From the NCBI GenBank assembly GCA_945860595.1, contig CAMAQV010000013.1, positions 1 through 61,683 on the forward strand: DNA of 61,683 nt, given 5' to 3'. Numbering within the stretch: the stretch's first letter is position 1; each line of letters starts with the position of its first letter. The notes beneath the pieces were generated by a model. The model was given only the letters and a program-made list of their open reading frames with translations, had not been told where the DNA came from and ran no database searches. Source of the DNA: Comamonas sp. lk (GTDB taxonomy: Bacteria; Pseudomonadota; Gammaproteobacteria; Burkholderiales; Burkholderiaceae_C). Position numbers and translations under genes: made by a program. This document shows positions 52,575-61,198 of this stretch, piece by piece.

Positions 52575-53610
52575 ACGGCGCGACACGGCCCCTGCGGGCT
52601 TGGTATTGCTCAGCGTGGCGCTGGTGGTGGTGTTGATGGCGGCCTCGGGTTCGGCGCTGATCTACGCCGCCGGCGCGCCGGTGTGGGCCAGCTGGGGCGC
52701 CATGTTCAAAGGCGCATTCGGCTCCAAACTGGCAATTACCGAAACCCTGACGCGTGCCACGCCGCTGATCTTCACCGGTCTGGCCTGCGCGCTGGCTTTT
52801 CGTTCACGCTTGTGGAATATCGGCGCCGAAGGGCAGCTCTACGCTGGTGCGCTGGCCGTGGCTGCCTTGGGCAGCGGCGCAATCGACGCGCCCGCCCCGG
52901 TGCTGATTCCATTGGTCATGTTTGCCGCCGCACTGGCCGGTGCCGCGATGCTGCTGGGCCCGGCACTGCTCAAGCGCTACATGAATGTGGACGACGTGGT
53001 GACCACCCTGCTGCTGAATTTCATCATGGCGCTGTTTGTGTCCATCATGATCCAGGGTCCCATGCGCGACCCGCTGTCCATGGGCTGGCCACAAACCATG
53101 CCGGTGCTGGACGCCGCAACCTTGGACAAACTGATCTCGCGATCGCGGCTGCACACCGGGCTTGTGCTGGGCTTGGCGCTGTGTGCGTTGATGGCGCTGG
53201 TGGAGTCACGCTCCGTTTTCGGTTTGCAAAGGCGCGCCGTCGGCCTGAACCCACATGCAGCGCACTTTGCCGGTATTCCGGCTACCCGCGTACTGCTGTG
53301 GACGGCGGTCGGCTCGGGTGGTTTAGCGGGATTGGCCGGTGCGGTCGAAGTGATGGGCCTGCGCGGCTACGTGAGCGGCGACCTGTCCCCCGGCTACGGC
53401 TACACCGGCGTGATCGTAGCCATGCTGGCGCAACTGCACCCGCTTGGCGTACCGGCCGCAGCGATGTTGGTAGCCAGTGTGTTTGTCGGTGCAGACGCCA
53501 TGAGCCGGGCCTTTAACGTACCCAGCTTTATTGCCGATGTCATGGTCTCGCTGTCCTTGCTCAGCATGCTGGGCGCGTCCTTCTTTCTAAGCTACCGGGT
53601 ACGGCGATGA
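52564..53610 (+). CDS. Nucleoside-type ABC transporter permease 1
   Basis: A 348-residue BPD_transp_2 family permease with about ten hydrophobic segments. The short conserved loop is FRSRLWNIGAEGQLYAGAL, a NupP/YufP signature. A second loop, GLNPHAAHFAGIPATRVLLW, is the ATPase-contact region. It overlaps permease 2 by four bases and the ATPase gene by 11, showing translational coupling. Confidence 0.91.
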   Translation: MRLERRDTAPAGLVLLSVALVVVLMAASGSALIYAAGAPVWASWGAMFKGAFGSKLAITETLTRATPLIFTGLACALAFRSRLWNIGAEGQLYAGALAVAALGSGAIDAPAPVLIPLVMFAAALAGAAMLLGPALLKRYMNVDDVVTTLLLNFIMALFVSIMIQGPMRDPLSMGWPQTMPVLDAATLDKLISRSRLHTGLVLGLALCALMALVESRSVFGLQRRAVGLNPHAAHFAGIPATRVLLWTAVGSGGLAGLAGAVEVMGLRGYVSGDLSPGYGYTGVIVAMLAQLHPLGVPAAAMLVASVFVGADAMSRAFNVPSFIADVMVSLSLLSMLGASFFLSYRVRR

Positions 53611-54530
53611 GTGAAGCCCTGGACATTTTTCTGACCGCCAGTCTGTGGGCTGCGGTGTTCCGCATCGCCACGCCATTGATATTCGGCATGCTGGGTGAGC
53701 TGATTTGCGAGCGCGCAGGCGTTGTCAATCTGGGCATCGAAGGCATCATGACATTTGGCGCGCTGAGCGCCTGGCTGGCGGTCTTCCACGGCTTTGACCT
53801 ATGGACCGGCATGTTGATCGCCGCCGCTTGCGGTGCGGCCTTCGGACTGCTGCATGCGCTGCTGGCTGTGCCGATGGCGCAGTCGCAGCACGTCACCGGC
53901 CTGGGCATTACGCTGCTGGCCACCAGCCTGGCATCGTTCATTTACCGGCTAGCGGTGCCCGCCAAAAGCACGCCGCCCACCATCATGCCCTTTCAGCCGG
54001 TGGACCTGCCCTTCCTGAATGCGCCTTTTTTGGCAGCCACAGCACCCACCTATCTGGCGTTGGGCTTGACTGCTGTGGTGGCGTATGTGCTGTGGCGCAC
54101 GCCGCTGGGCCTGGCCATCCGCATGGCAGGCGAGCACCCGCAGGGCGCCCAGGCGCAGGGCATCAATGTGCTGGTGTTGCGCACCGGCTGCGTCATGGTG
54201 GGCAGTGCCATCATGGCGCTAGGCGGCGCGTTTTTGAGTCTCGCTGCCTTCAACAGCTTTGTGATCAATATGGTGCAGGGGCGCGGCTGGATGGCGCTGG
54301 CCCTGGTGGTGTTTGGTGCTTGGCGTCCGGGTCTGGCGCTGCTGGGGGCGCTGCTCTACGCCTGGTTTGACGCATACCAGCTGCGCTTGCAGCACGTGTT
54401 TCCAGGCGTTCCCTACCAAATCTTTTTGATGGCACCCTACGCACTGTCTATTGCGGTGCTGATTCCCATGTCCCGGCGGGCGTCCGGCCCGCAGGCGCTG
54501 ATGCTGCCATTTGTCAAAGGTGAACGCTAA
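53607..54530 (+). CDS. Nucleoside-type ABC transporter permease 2
   Basis: A 307-residue partner permease of the same family (NupQ/YufQ type). It has the signature LGELICERAGVVNLGIEGIM, and a second loop AGEHPQGAQAQGINVLVLR. The two permeases form the channel. Its stop codon directly abuts the next ATG at 54531 with no gap, so the deaminase-like gene is coupled to the transporter. Confidence 0.91.
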   Translation: MSEALDIFLTASLWAAVFRIATPLIFGMLGELICERAGVVNLGIEGIMTFGALSAWLAVFHGFDLWTGMLIAAACGAAFGLLHALLAVPMAQSQHVTGLGITLLATSLASFIYRLAVPAKSTPPTIMPFQPVDLPFLNAPFLAATAPTYLALGLTAVVAYVLWRTPLGLAIRMAGEHPQGAQAQGINVLVLRTGCVMVGSAIMALGGAFLSLAAFNSFVINMVQGRGWMALALVVFGAWRPGLALLGALLYAWFDAYQLRLQHVFPGVPYQIFLMAPYALSIAVLIPMSRRASGPQALMLPFVKGER

Positions 54531-55832
54531 ATGCTTGATCTGCTCATCCACAACGCCAGCCTGCCAGACGGGCGCAAACACATGTCAGTCGCCGTGCGAG
54601 CGGGCCGTATCGTCGAGGTCGCAGCCGGTCTGCAAGCCCCGGCGCACGAAACCGTAGACGCGCAAGGCCAGTTGCTCAGCCCGCCGTTTATCGACGCGCA
54701 TTTCCACATGGATGCCACGCTGAGCTACGGCCTGCCGCGCGTGAATGCCTCGGGCACGCTGCTCGAAGGCATTGCAGTGTGGGGCGAGCTCAAGCCCATG
54801 CTCACGCAAGAGGCGCTGATGGAGCGCGCCCTGGCCTATTGCGACTGGGCGGTAGCCAAAGGGCTGCTTGCGATTCGCACCCATGTGGACGTGTGCGACC
54901 CCCGCTTGCTGGCCGTTGACGCGCTGCTTGAAGTCAAACGCCGCGTGGCGCCCTACATCGACCTGCAGCTGGTGGCCTTTCCGCAAGACGGCGTGCTGCG
55001 CGGCAAGACGGGCCCGCAGGAGCACATGGACACGCTCAAGCGTGCGCTGGACCGGGGCGTCGACGTGGTGGGCGGTATTCCGCACTTTGAGCGCACCATG
55101 GCCGACGGGGCTTTGAGCGTCAAGCTCTTGTGCGAACTGGCTGCAGAGCGCGGCCTAAGGGTGGACATGCACTGCGACGAGTCCGACGACCCGCACTCGC
55201 GCCATGTCGAAACTCTGGCTTTTGAGACGCAACGCCTGGGCCTGCAAGGCCGGGTGACCGGCTCGCACCTGAGTTCCATGCACAGTATGGACAACTACTA
55301 TGTCAGCAAACTCATTCCGCTGATGGCCGAGGCGGACCTCCAGGTGGTTTCCAACCCGCTGATCAACATCACTCTGCAAGGGCGTCACGACAGCTACCCC
55401 AAGCGCCGGGGTATGACGCGCGTGCCCGAGCTGCTAGCAGCCGGTGTGAATGTGGCCTTTGGCCAGGACTGCACCATGGACCCTTGGTATTCCCTGGGCA
55501 GCGGCGACATGCTCGAAGTGGCGCACATGGGCTTGCACGTGGCCCAGATGACCAGCCAGGCGGCCATAGGCCAGTGCTTTGAGGCCGTGACCCGCAACGC
55601 GGCCCGCGTGCTCGGCCTGCAAGACTATGGCCTGGCGGCGGGCTGCCATGCCGACTTCGTGCTGCTCCAAGCCGCCGACCCCATGGAAGCGTTGCGCCTG
55701 CGCGCCACCCGGCTGCGGGTCTACCGGCGCGGTAAGCTACTGGCCCAGACGCCCGCTGCGACCAGCCAGTTGCACCTGGCGGGTCGCCCGTACAGCACCG
55801 CGTGCCGGGCCGAATCGATTCCGCGTTTTTAA
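54531..55832 (+). CDS. Amidohydrolase, cytosine-deaminase (CodA)-like
   Basis: A 433-residue amidohydrolase. The metal-binding H57 and H59 are in FIDAHFHMDATLSYG, and VDMHCDESDDPHSRHVETLA and VSNPLINITLQGRHDSYPKR are very close to CodA. FGQDCTMDPWYSLGS carries the metal-ligand aspartate, though CodA itself reads FGHDDVFDPWY there. It could convert cytosine to uracil and so feed the PreTA pathway. Related family members act on other amino-heterocycles, so the exact substrate is open. Confidence 0.85.
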   Translation: MLDLLIHNASLPDGRKHMSVAVRAGRIVEVAAGLQAPAHETVDAQGQLLSPPFIDAHFHMDATLSYGLPRVNASGTLLEGIAVWGELKPMLTQEALMERALAYCDWAVAKGLLAIRTHVDVCDPRLLAVDALLEVKRRVAPYIDLQLVAFPQDGVLRGKTGPQEHMDTLKRALDRGVDVVGGIPHFERTMADGALSVKLLCELAAERGLRVDMHCDESDDPHSRHVETLAFETQRLGLQGRVTGSHLSSMHSMDNYYVSKLIPLMAEADLQVVSNPLINITLQGRHDSYPKRRGMTRVPELLAAGVNVAFGQDCTMDPWYSLGSGDMLEVAHMGLHVAQMTSQAAIGQCFEAVTRNAARVLGLQDYGLAAGCHADFVLLQAADPMEALRLRATRLRVYRRGKLLAQTPAATSQLHLAGRPYSTACRAESIPRF

Positions 55833-55843
55833 ATCCACCCTAC

Positions 55844-56638
55844 ATGCCCCCATCCACACCCAGTGCTGCGCTTGCCGTTGAAGTCCGCAAAGCCTCGCTG
55901 ATTTACAACCCTGAATCCGCCCCCGTACACGCGCTGGCCGATATTGACTTGGCAATTGAGCCGGGTGAATTTGTTTCGCTTATAGGCCCCTCGGGCTGCG
56001 GCAAAACCACGCTGTTGCGGGTCATTGCCGACCTGGAACACATCACCAGCGGCAGCGTGCTGGTCAATGGCGTCTCACCCCACGAAGCACGGCTGGCGCG
56101 GGCCTATGGCTATGTCTTTCAGGCCCCGGCGCTGTTTGCCTGGCGCACGGTGTTGGGCAATGTCAAACTGCCGCTGCAAATCCAGGGCAAAAGCGCCGCT
56201 GAATGCGACCGGATTGCCCGCGAGCACCTGGAGCGCGTAGGCCTTACAGGATTTGAGAGCAAGTTTCCCTGGCAGCTCTCCGGTGGCATGCAGCAGCGCG
56301 CCTCGATTGCGCGGGCGCTGTCCTTTGAGCCGCGCATTCTGATGATGGACGAGCCCTTTGGCGCGCTCGATGAAATCACCCGTGACCGGCTCAACGAGCA
56401 GTTGCAGCAGCTCTGGCAACGCGAGCGGCGCACGGTGGTGTTTGTGACCCACTCAATTGCCGAGGCGGTGTATCTGTCCACCCGCATCGTGGTGATGTCG
56501 CCACGCCCGGGGCGCATCGTGCGGGTGATCCACTCGACCCTGCCGGACGAACGGCACTTGGGTTTACGCGACAGCCCGGAATTTGTCGCCCTGGCGCACG
56601 AGGTGCGGGAAGCGCTTGCCGATGGCCACCACGACTAA
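55844..56638 (+). CDS. ABC transporter ATP-binding protein (SsuB/ThiZ type)
   Basis: A 264-residue ATPase of the taurine, nitrate, sulfonate and pyrimidine-precursor family. Walker A is GPSGCGKT at 48-55, the signature is LSGGMQQRASIARAL, and Walker B is LMMDEPFGALDEI. ATG 55844 is the start. The frame overlaps the next gene by 17 bases. With the two permeases and the binding protein at 58597 it forms a second importer. Confidence 0.92.
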   Translation: MPPSTPSAALAVEVRKASLIYNPESAPVHALADIDLAIEPGEFVSLIGPSGCGKTTLLRVIADLEHITSGSVLVNGVSPHEARLARAYGYVFQAPALFAWRTVLGNVKLPLQIQGKSAAECDRIAREHLERVGLTGFESKFPWQLSGGMQQRASIARALSFEPRILMMDEPFGALDEITRDRLNEQLQQLWQRERRTVVFVTHSIAEAVYLSTRIVVMSPRPGRIVRVIHSTLPDERHLGLRDSPEFVALAHEVREALADGHHD

Positions 56639-57530
56639 CGCACCCGCCACCGGCCTCTCGCAGCGCCTGCGCAGCCAGGTTCTGCCGGTGCTGGTGATCG
56701 CGTTGGCGACGCTGCTGGCCTGGTATGCGCTGACGGTGTATCTGAATGCGCCGGGCGCCATTGAGCGCGTGCTCGAACCCAAAGGCCCCTGGACCTGGCG
56801 CGACCTGCTGGCCGCCACCATGGCGGTGCCCCGGCCGGTGCTGCCCGCGCCGCACCAGGTGGCGCTGGACTTGTACAGCAGTCTGGTGGACTGGCCGCTG
56901 AATTCACCGCGCAACCTGCTGTTCCATGTGGCCGTCACCGGGCAATCCACGCTGGTGGGCTTTGCCATGGGCACGGCGCTGGGCTTGGTTTTGTCGGTGT
57001 GCATCGTGCATTCGCGTACGCTGGACCGGGCCTTGCTGCCCTGGATCGTGGCCTCGCAGTCGGTGCCGGTGTTGGCGATAGCGCCCATCGTGCTGGTGAT
57101 TCTGGGCACCATGGGTTTCTCGGGTATGGCACCCAAAGCGGTCATCGCCATGTATTTGTGCTTTTTCCCGGTCACCGTGGCCATGGTGCAAGGCCTGCGC
57201 TCACCGCAGGTGATCGAGACCGAGATGCTGCACACCTACGCAGCCACGCGGTGGCAGGCCCTGTGGTTGCTACGCCTGCCAGCCGCCCTGCCCTTTTTGT
57301 TCCCGGCGCTGCGGGTGGGAATTGCTGCGGGTCTGGTCGGCGCGATGGTCGCAGAGCTGCCGACGGGAGCACAAGCCGGGCTGGGCGCGCGCTTGCTCAC
57401 GGGCTCGTATTACGGCCAAACCGTGCAAATCTGGTCAGCCTTGGTGATGTCGGCGCTGCTGGGCTTGACGCTCACCGGGGCTATGGCCGGGATTGAGACG
57501 CTGGTCCTGGGAAGGCGCAAACGGGTATGA
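56622..57530 (+). CDS. ABC transporter permease (SsuC/ThiX type) 1
   Basis: A 302-residue BPD_transp_1 permease of the SsuC/TauC/ThiX group. The EAA loop is EMLHTYAATRWQALWLLRLP near the C-terminus. ATG 56622 is preferred; the ATPase stop is 17 bases downstream of it. It is followed by a second, different permease of the same group, whereas most members of this family act as homodimers. Confidence 0.89.
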   Translation: MATTTNAPATGLSQRLRSQVLPVLVIALATLLAWYALTVYLNAPGAIERVLEPKGPWTWRDLLAATMAVPRPVLPAPHQVALDLYSSLVDWPLNSPRNLLFHVAVTGQSTLVGFAMGTALGLVLSVCIVHSRTLDRALLPWIVASQSVPVLAIAPIVLVILGTMGFSGMAPKAVIAMYLCFFPVTVAMVQGLRSPQVIETEMLHTYAATRWQALWLLRLPAALPFLFPALRVGIAAGLVGAMVAELPTGAQAGLGARLLTGSYYGQTVQIWSALVMSALLGLTLTGAMAGIETLVLGRRKRV

Positions 57531-58492
57531 ACACACGGGCACGCTCTGGTTTGGACACAGCGACCCTGGCGCTGATTGCGCTGGGCCTGGCAGCGGCCTG
57601 GGCCTTGCTGCATGCGCCGCTGGCCGACCCGCAGACGCCGAAAACTGCGCTGTTTTGGGCAGCCACGCTGGGGCTGGCGGGGCTGGCTATCGCGGGCATC
57701 CGGCGACTGGCTGCCATCGACGGGCCAGCGATTTACGCCAGCGCTACGGCAGCGCTGTTCGGGCTGTGGATTCTGTATTTCTGGCAATTGCTCACCGTCG
57801 CGCTGGATGTGCCCCGCGTGCTGCTGCCTGCGCCCACGCTGATCGGCGCGGCTCTGTCGGAGCACACGGGCACCTTGCAAACTGACTTTGTGCAGACGGT
57901 GGTGAAAGCGGTGGCGCTGGGCTGGCTGCTGGGCTCAGCGCTCGGTTTTGGTGTGGGCATTGCCATCGACCGCCTGCCTTTTTTGCAGCGCGGCTTGCTG
58001 CCGCTGGCCTCGCTGACCAGCACGATTCCGCTGGTGGGTGTGGCGCCGATTGCGGTCATGTGGTTTGGCTTTGACTGGCCGTCCAAAGCGGCCGTGGTGG
58101 TGCTCATGACGTTTTTCCCGATGCTGGTCTCCACATTGGCGGGCTTGCAAGCCAGCGACCGGCTGGAGCGCGAGCTGATGCACAGCTATGCCGCAGGCTA
58201 CGGGCGCACGCTGTGGTCGCTGCGCTTGCCCGCCGCCATGCCGTTTTTGTTTTCGGCGCTCAAAGTGAACGCCACGCTGGCCTTGATCGGGGCCATCGTG
58301 GCCGAATTTTTCGGCTCACCGACCTCGGGCCTGGGTTTTCGTATTTCCACCGAGGCCACGCGCATGAACATGGGCCTGGTCTGGGCAGCAGTGGCAGTTG
58401 CCGCAGTGACGGGTTCAGTGGTGTACGCGGCACTGGTTGCGCTGGAGCGGCGGGTAGCGTTTTGGCATCCTTCCATCCGTGGTAAGAAATAA
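57527..58492 (+). CDS. ABC transporter permease (SsuC/ThiX type) 2
   Basis: A 321-residue permease of the same group, overlapping permease 1 by four bases. It has an extra N-terminal pair of hydrophobic segments (about 12-60). The EAA loop is ELMHSYAAGYGRTLWSLRLP. It presumably forms a heterodimer with permease 1. The substrate-binding protein follows after 104 bp. Confidence 0.89.
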   Translation: MNTRARSGLDTATLALIALGLAAAWALLHAPLADPQTPKTALFWAATLGLAGLAIAGIRRLAAIDGPAIYASATAALFGLWILYFWQLLTVALDVPRVLLPAPTLIGAALSEHTGTLQTDFVQTVVKAVALGWLLGSALGFGVGIAIDRLPFLQRGLLPLASLTSTIPLVGVAPIAVMWFGFDWPSKAAVVVLMTFFPMLVSTLAGLQASDRLERELMHSYAAGYGRTLWSLRLPAAMPFLFSALKVNATLALIGAIVAEFFGSPTSGLGFRISTEATRMNMGLVWAAVAVAAVTGSVVYAALVALERRVAFWHPSIRGKK

Positions 58493-58596
58493 GGGCTTGC
58501 GCGCGCTATGTCCAATTTCCCGTCTTTGTTGTTCCCCCGGTTTGCCGTACAAGGTAAGCTTTCTTGTCCCCTGTCTCTTTAACCTTAGGAGTTTTT

Positions 58597-59601
58597 ATGA
58601 AGATGCGTTCCAAATTGTCCACCACCCTGCTGGCCGCTTTGCTGGCTGTTGGCAGTGCTGCGGCCTATGCAGCTGACAAAGTCACCATCCAACTTAAATG
58701 GCTGCCGCAAGCACAGTTTGCCGGCTACTACGTGGCACAGGCCAAGGGCTATTACAAGGATGCCGGCCTGGACGTCACGATCAAGCCGGGCGGCCCCGAC
58801 ATCGCGCCTACCCAAGTGATTGCCGGCAAGCAAGCCGACATCGTGGTGGACTGGATGCCCTCGGCCCTGGCCGCGCGTGAAGCCGGTGTTCCACTGGTCA
58901 ACGTGGCCCAGGTGTTCAACCAGTCCGGCCTGATGCTGACCTGCAAAAAGTCCAGCGGCGTGTCCAGCCCCAAAGACCTTAAGGGCAAAACCCTGGGCGT
59001 CTGGTACGGCGGCAACGAGTACCCCTTCCTGAACTGGATGACCAAGCTGGGCTACAAAACCGACTCGGACATCAAAATCTTGAAGCAAGGCTTCAACGTC
59101 GACCCGCTGCTGCAAAACCAAGCCGCCTGTATTTCCACCATGATTTACAACGAATACTGGCAGGTGGTGGATGCAGGCGTGAAAGAAAGCGAACTGGTCA
59201 CCTTCTTCTATGAAAAAGAAGGTGTGGCCTCGCTAGAAGACGGCCTGTACGTGCTCGAATCCAACCTGAAAGACCCGGCCTTTGTGGCGCGCATGGCCAA
59301 GTTCCTGAAGGCCAGCTTCAAGGGCTGGAATGACGCGGTGAAAAACCCCGCTGAAGCCGCAAAAATCGTGGTCGCCGGTGACACCTCCGGCAGCGCCAGC
59401 GAGGCGGTACAGAAGCGCCAAATGGAAAACGTGGCCAAGCTGATCACCACCGCCGGTACTGCAAAAATGGGTTACTTAGAGCCCGCTGCATACGAGCGCA
59501 CCGTCAAAGTCTTGCTGTCCAGCGGCAGCTCACCGGTGATCAAGAAGGATCCGGGCAAAGCTGCGTACTCGCACGTTATTTGGGAAGCTTCGACCAAGTA
59601 A
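58597..59601 (+). CDS. ABC transporter substrate-binding protein (ThiY/NMT1-like)
   Basis: A 334-residue periplasmic protein with a Sec signal (cleavage near residues 25-26, AYA-ADK). The mature start VTIQLKWLPQAQFAGYYVAQ with GYYKDAGLDV is the NMT1/THI5-like pattern of ThiY and riboflavin-precursor binding proteins. This places the second importer in the group that carries pyrimidine or similar ring precursors. TAGGAG precedes ATG 58597. A hairpin terminator follows the gene. Confidence 0.88.
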   Translation: MKMRSKLSTTLLAALLAVGSAAAYAADKVTIQLKWLPQAQFAGYYVAQAKGYYKDAGLDVTIKPGGPDIAPTQVIAGKQADIVVDWMPSALAAREAGVPLVNVAQVFNQSGLMLTCKKSSGVSSPKDLKGKTLGVWYGGNEYPFLNWMTKLGYKTDSDIKILKQGFNVDPLLQNQAACISTMIYNEYWQVVDAGVKESELVTFFYEKEGVASLEDGLYVLESNLKDPAFVARMAKFLKASFKGWNDAVKNPAEAAKIVVAGDTSGSASEAVQKRQMENVAKLITTAGTAKMGYLEPAAYERTVKVLLSSGSSPVIKKDPGKAAYSHVIWEASTK

Positions 59602-59607
59602 AGCTTA

Positions 59608-59627
59608 GGCGGGGCGAAAGCCCCGCC
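59608..59627. terminator. Terminator hairpin between convergent genes
   Basis: GGCGGGGC, GAAA, GCCCCGCC: a perfect 8-bp stem closed by a GAAA tetraloop. It lies between the binding-protein gene and the convergent Ala-rich gene. The T-tract on the plus strand is weak and begins several bases later, so termination may be partial. It can serve both strands. Confidence 0.6.
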
Positions 59628-59634
59628 CGAGCGG

Positions 59635-60213
59635 CTACTTCATTTTTGACAGGCTGCTGGCCGCTTTGCTTGCGGCTGCAGTGGCCATAGCAGATGCCAG
59701 CGCGGCGGTGGCCAAATCATTGGCCGTCGGCGTTGCGGCGGCTGCCGAAGCTGGCTTGGCCGCAGTGGCTGCCGCCTTCTCCGCAGTGGCTGCCGCTTTC
59801 TCCGCAGTGGCTGGCACGACAGGCTTTGGTTTTACCGCAACCGGTGCCGGAGCCGCCGCAGCGGCAGCAGCAGCCGGTGTAGGCACCGGGGCCGCTGTGG
59901 GCGTTGCAGCGGTGGCTTTGACCTTCGCGTTGTAATAGCCATCGAACACCTGCTGGATAGCCGGCGAATCAGCGGTTCCCAGCCACGCGCCGCTGGCCGA
60001 CTTGAGAAAAGCAAGATCTTTTGCACTGCAAGCATCGCCATGTGTACGCAACCACTGGGTCGCCGCCGCGAGCCGCTCAGTCGGGTTATGAACCGTCATG
60101 GCCAAGGTACGAAACTCCTCGACCACGCAAGCCACATCGCCCGGTTTGGACGCGGCAATAACCGGAAACAGCGAAACCACCACAACCCAACCTATCAACT
60201 TGTTCATGCTCAT
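59635..60213 (-). CDS. Ala-rich exported hypothetical protein
   Basis: A 192-residue protein. A signal peptide covers about 1-22. A small N-terminal domain holds C29 and C62 (a possible disulfide), and from residue 100 the sequence is Ala/Pro/Thr-rich, with TAEKAAA repeated at about 136-150. No function recognised. ATG 60213 is used; ATG 60207 is an alternative. It is convergent with the binding-protein gene. Confidence 0.7.
   Translation of the reverse strand: MSMNKLIGWVVVVSLFPVIAASKPGDVACVVEEFRTLAMTVHNPTERLAAATQWLRTHGDACSAKDLAFLKSASGAWLGTADSPAIQQVFDGYYNAKVKATAATPTAAPVPTPAAAAAAAAPAPVAVKPKPVVPATAEKAAATAEKAAATAAKPASAAAATPTANDLATAALASAMATAAASKAASSLSKMK
59761..59813 (-). repeat. 21-bp tandem repeats
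   Basis: CGCAGTGGCTGCCGCCTTCTC at 59761-59781 is followed by a near-identical copy at 59782-59802 (one change), and by a partial third. They encode the TAEKAAA units of the Ala-rich protein. In-frame, so changes in copy number would not disrupt the gene. Confidence 0.75.
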
Positions 60214-60328
60214 ACCCTGTCTTTAGCCATACACCGGGCAGCGCCGGGTAAATCAGCCCAACCTCGCTCAGGGTTAGGTCAGCGACCACCATTTTGCGCT
60301 TGTTGTGCATCGTTTGTCGGAATGATGA

Positions 60329-60387
60329 GCAAGCCTATTGAACTTTAGTTTGCTGGGGGTGCCTGATTTCTCGCGCCTGAACGCCTA
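60329..60387. repeat. Imperfect repeat, left copy
   Basis: Begins AGCAAGCCTAT, then an exact 12-bp block AACTTTAGTTTG, then GGGTG-CT-ATT-C and ends TGAACGCCT. The right copy is at 61325-61380 in the same orientation. Overall similarity is roughly 70% with small gaps. They bracket the cupin gene and the tRNA-Asn fragment. Nature unknown. Confidence 0.55.
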
Positions 60388-60468
60388 CCCTGCCCTGGAG
60401 CGATGCCTGACTTAAACTGACGTTGTCGACCTACCGAATCTTTTGGGAAGAATTCTTGAGGGGAGAGT

Positions 60469-60825
60469 ATGAAAGAGCGAATTTTCAAAACTAGTGACTT
60501 TCTTGAGCCAAACACGGGAGAACCCATTCGCTCAATCGTCACCGAATCCAAGAATTCGGCCGTTATTGCGTGGCATGTCAATCCTGGGCAACGCATTAGC
60601 GCTCACCTTCACCCTGACGGACAAGATACCTGGATTATTCAATCGGGTACGGGCGAGTATCGGCTTGACAAAGCTGGCACCACAAAGCGCATCAAAGCCG
60701 GGGATGTTGTTGTCGCCTACCAAGGCGAGACTCATGGTGTTCTGAATACTGGAACAGAGCCCTTGATTTTTATATCAGTAGTCTCACCCGCTCTTTCAGG
60801 ATATGAGCTGGTCGCCGGTCACTAA
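60469..60825 (+). CDS. Cupin-domain protein
   Basis: A 118-residue single-domain cupin. Cupin motif 1 is WHVNPGQRISAHLHPDGQDTW (the HxH pattern with H62-H64-like histidines), and motif 2 is AGDVVVAYQGETHGVLN. No further domain. It is visibly lower in GC than its neighbours and lies in the accessory tail between the two imperfect repeats, so it may have been acquired by transfer. AGGGGAG precedes ATG 60469. Likely a small sugar- or metal-binding cupin; the exact role is unknown. Confidence 0.8.
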   Translation: MKERIFKTSDFLEPNTGEPIRSIVTESKNSAVIAWHVNPGQRISAHLHPDGQDTWIIQSGTGEYRLDKAGTTKRIKAGDVVVAYQGETHGVLNTGTEPLIFISVVSPALSGYELVAGH

Positions 60826-60965
60826 GGCGCTATCTTTATCGGCGCTTGCACCTTCGCTAACGTATCGGTCAGCGAGCTGATCACGGCTCTAGCCATGTCA
60901 AGGATGGGGAGAGCGGGGCGCGAATGCAAAGCTCCTAAGGCCTAATTTCCAACCCCAGAGCTTGC

Positions 60966-60971
60966 TATACT
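60966..60971 (+). promoter_or_regulatory. Possible tRNA-Asn promoter -10 box
   Basis: TATACT about 80 bp upstream of the tRNA-Asn fragment, with TTTCCA upstream as a poor -35. This may be the surviving promoter of the broken tRNA gene. Weak call. Confidence 0.3.
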
Positions 60972-61051
60972 CCCACCCTAGACATGACGTGGGATTTAGC
61001 CAACAAAGGCCGGATTCGCCAGCACGATTTTTGCTCTAAAACCGATCACAT

Positions 61052-61098
61052 TCCTCAATAGCTCAGTCGGTAGAGCGCCGGACTGTTAAGTCCGCAGG
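61052..61098 (+). tRNA. Truncated tRNA-Asn (5' part only)
   Basis: TCCTCAATAGCTCAGTCGGT and the following bases give the acceptor 5' strand, D arm and anticodon loop CTGTTAA (anticodon GTT) of tRNA-Asn. After the loop an extra G is present and the match fails near 61098. The T arm and 3' acceptor strand (TTGAGGA) are missing. It is therefore a pseudogene or the retained 5' part at an old integration site. Confidence 0.8.
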
Positions 61099-61132
61099 AA
61101 CACAAAAGCACCCGTTTTCCATAGGTAGAAAT

Positions 61133-61159
61133 CCCTTGTAAATCAAGCGTTTACAGGGG
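61133..61159. repeat. Hairpin next to tRNA-Asn fragment
   Basis: CCCTTGTAAA (61133-61142) pairs with TTTACAGGGG (61150-61159) over a 7-nt loop, with one wobble pair, and CTTTT follows. It may be a terminator for the truncated tRNA or part of an attachment site. Confidence 0.5.
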
Positions 61160-61162
61160 CTT

Positions 61163-61198
61163 TTACACGTGGCTTATCAATTACACGGTTATTACACG
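61163..61198. repeat. Three TTACACG direct repeats
   Basis: TTACACG occurs at 61163-61169, 61181-61187 and 61192-61198, all in the same direction, spaced 18 and 11 bp. They follow the truncated tRNA-Asn and the hairpin. Such repeats are typical arm-type integrase binding sites; no integrase gene is present in this part of the window. Confidence 0.55.
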
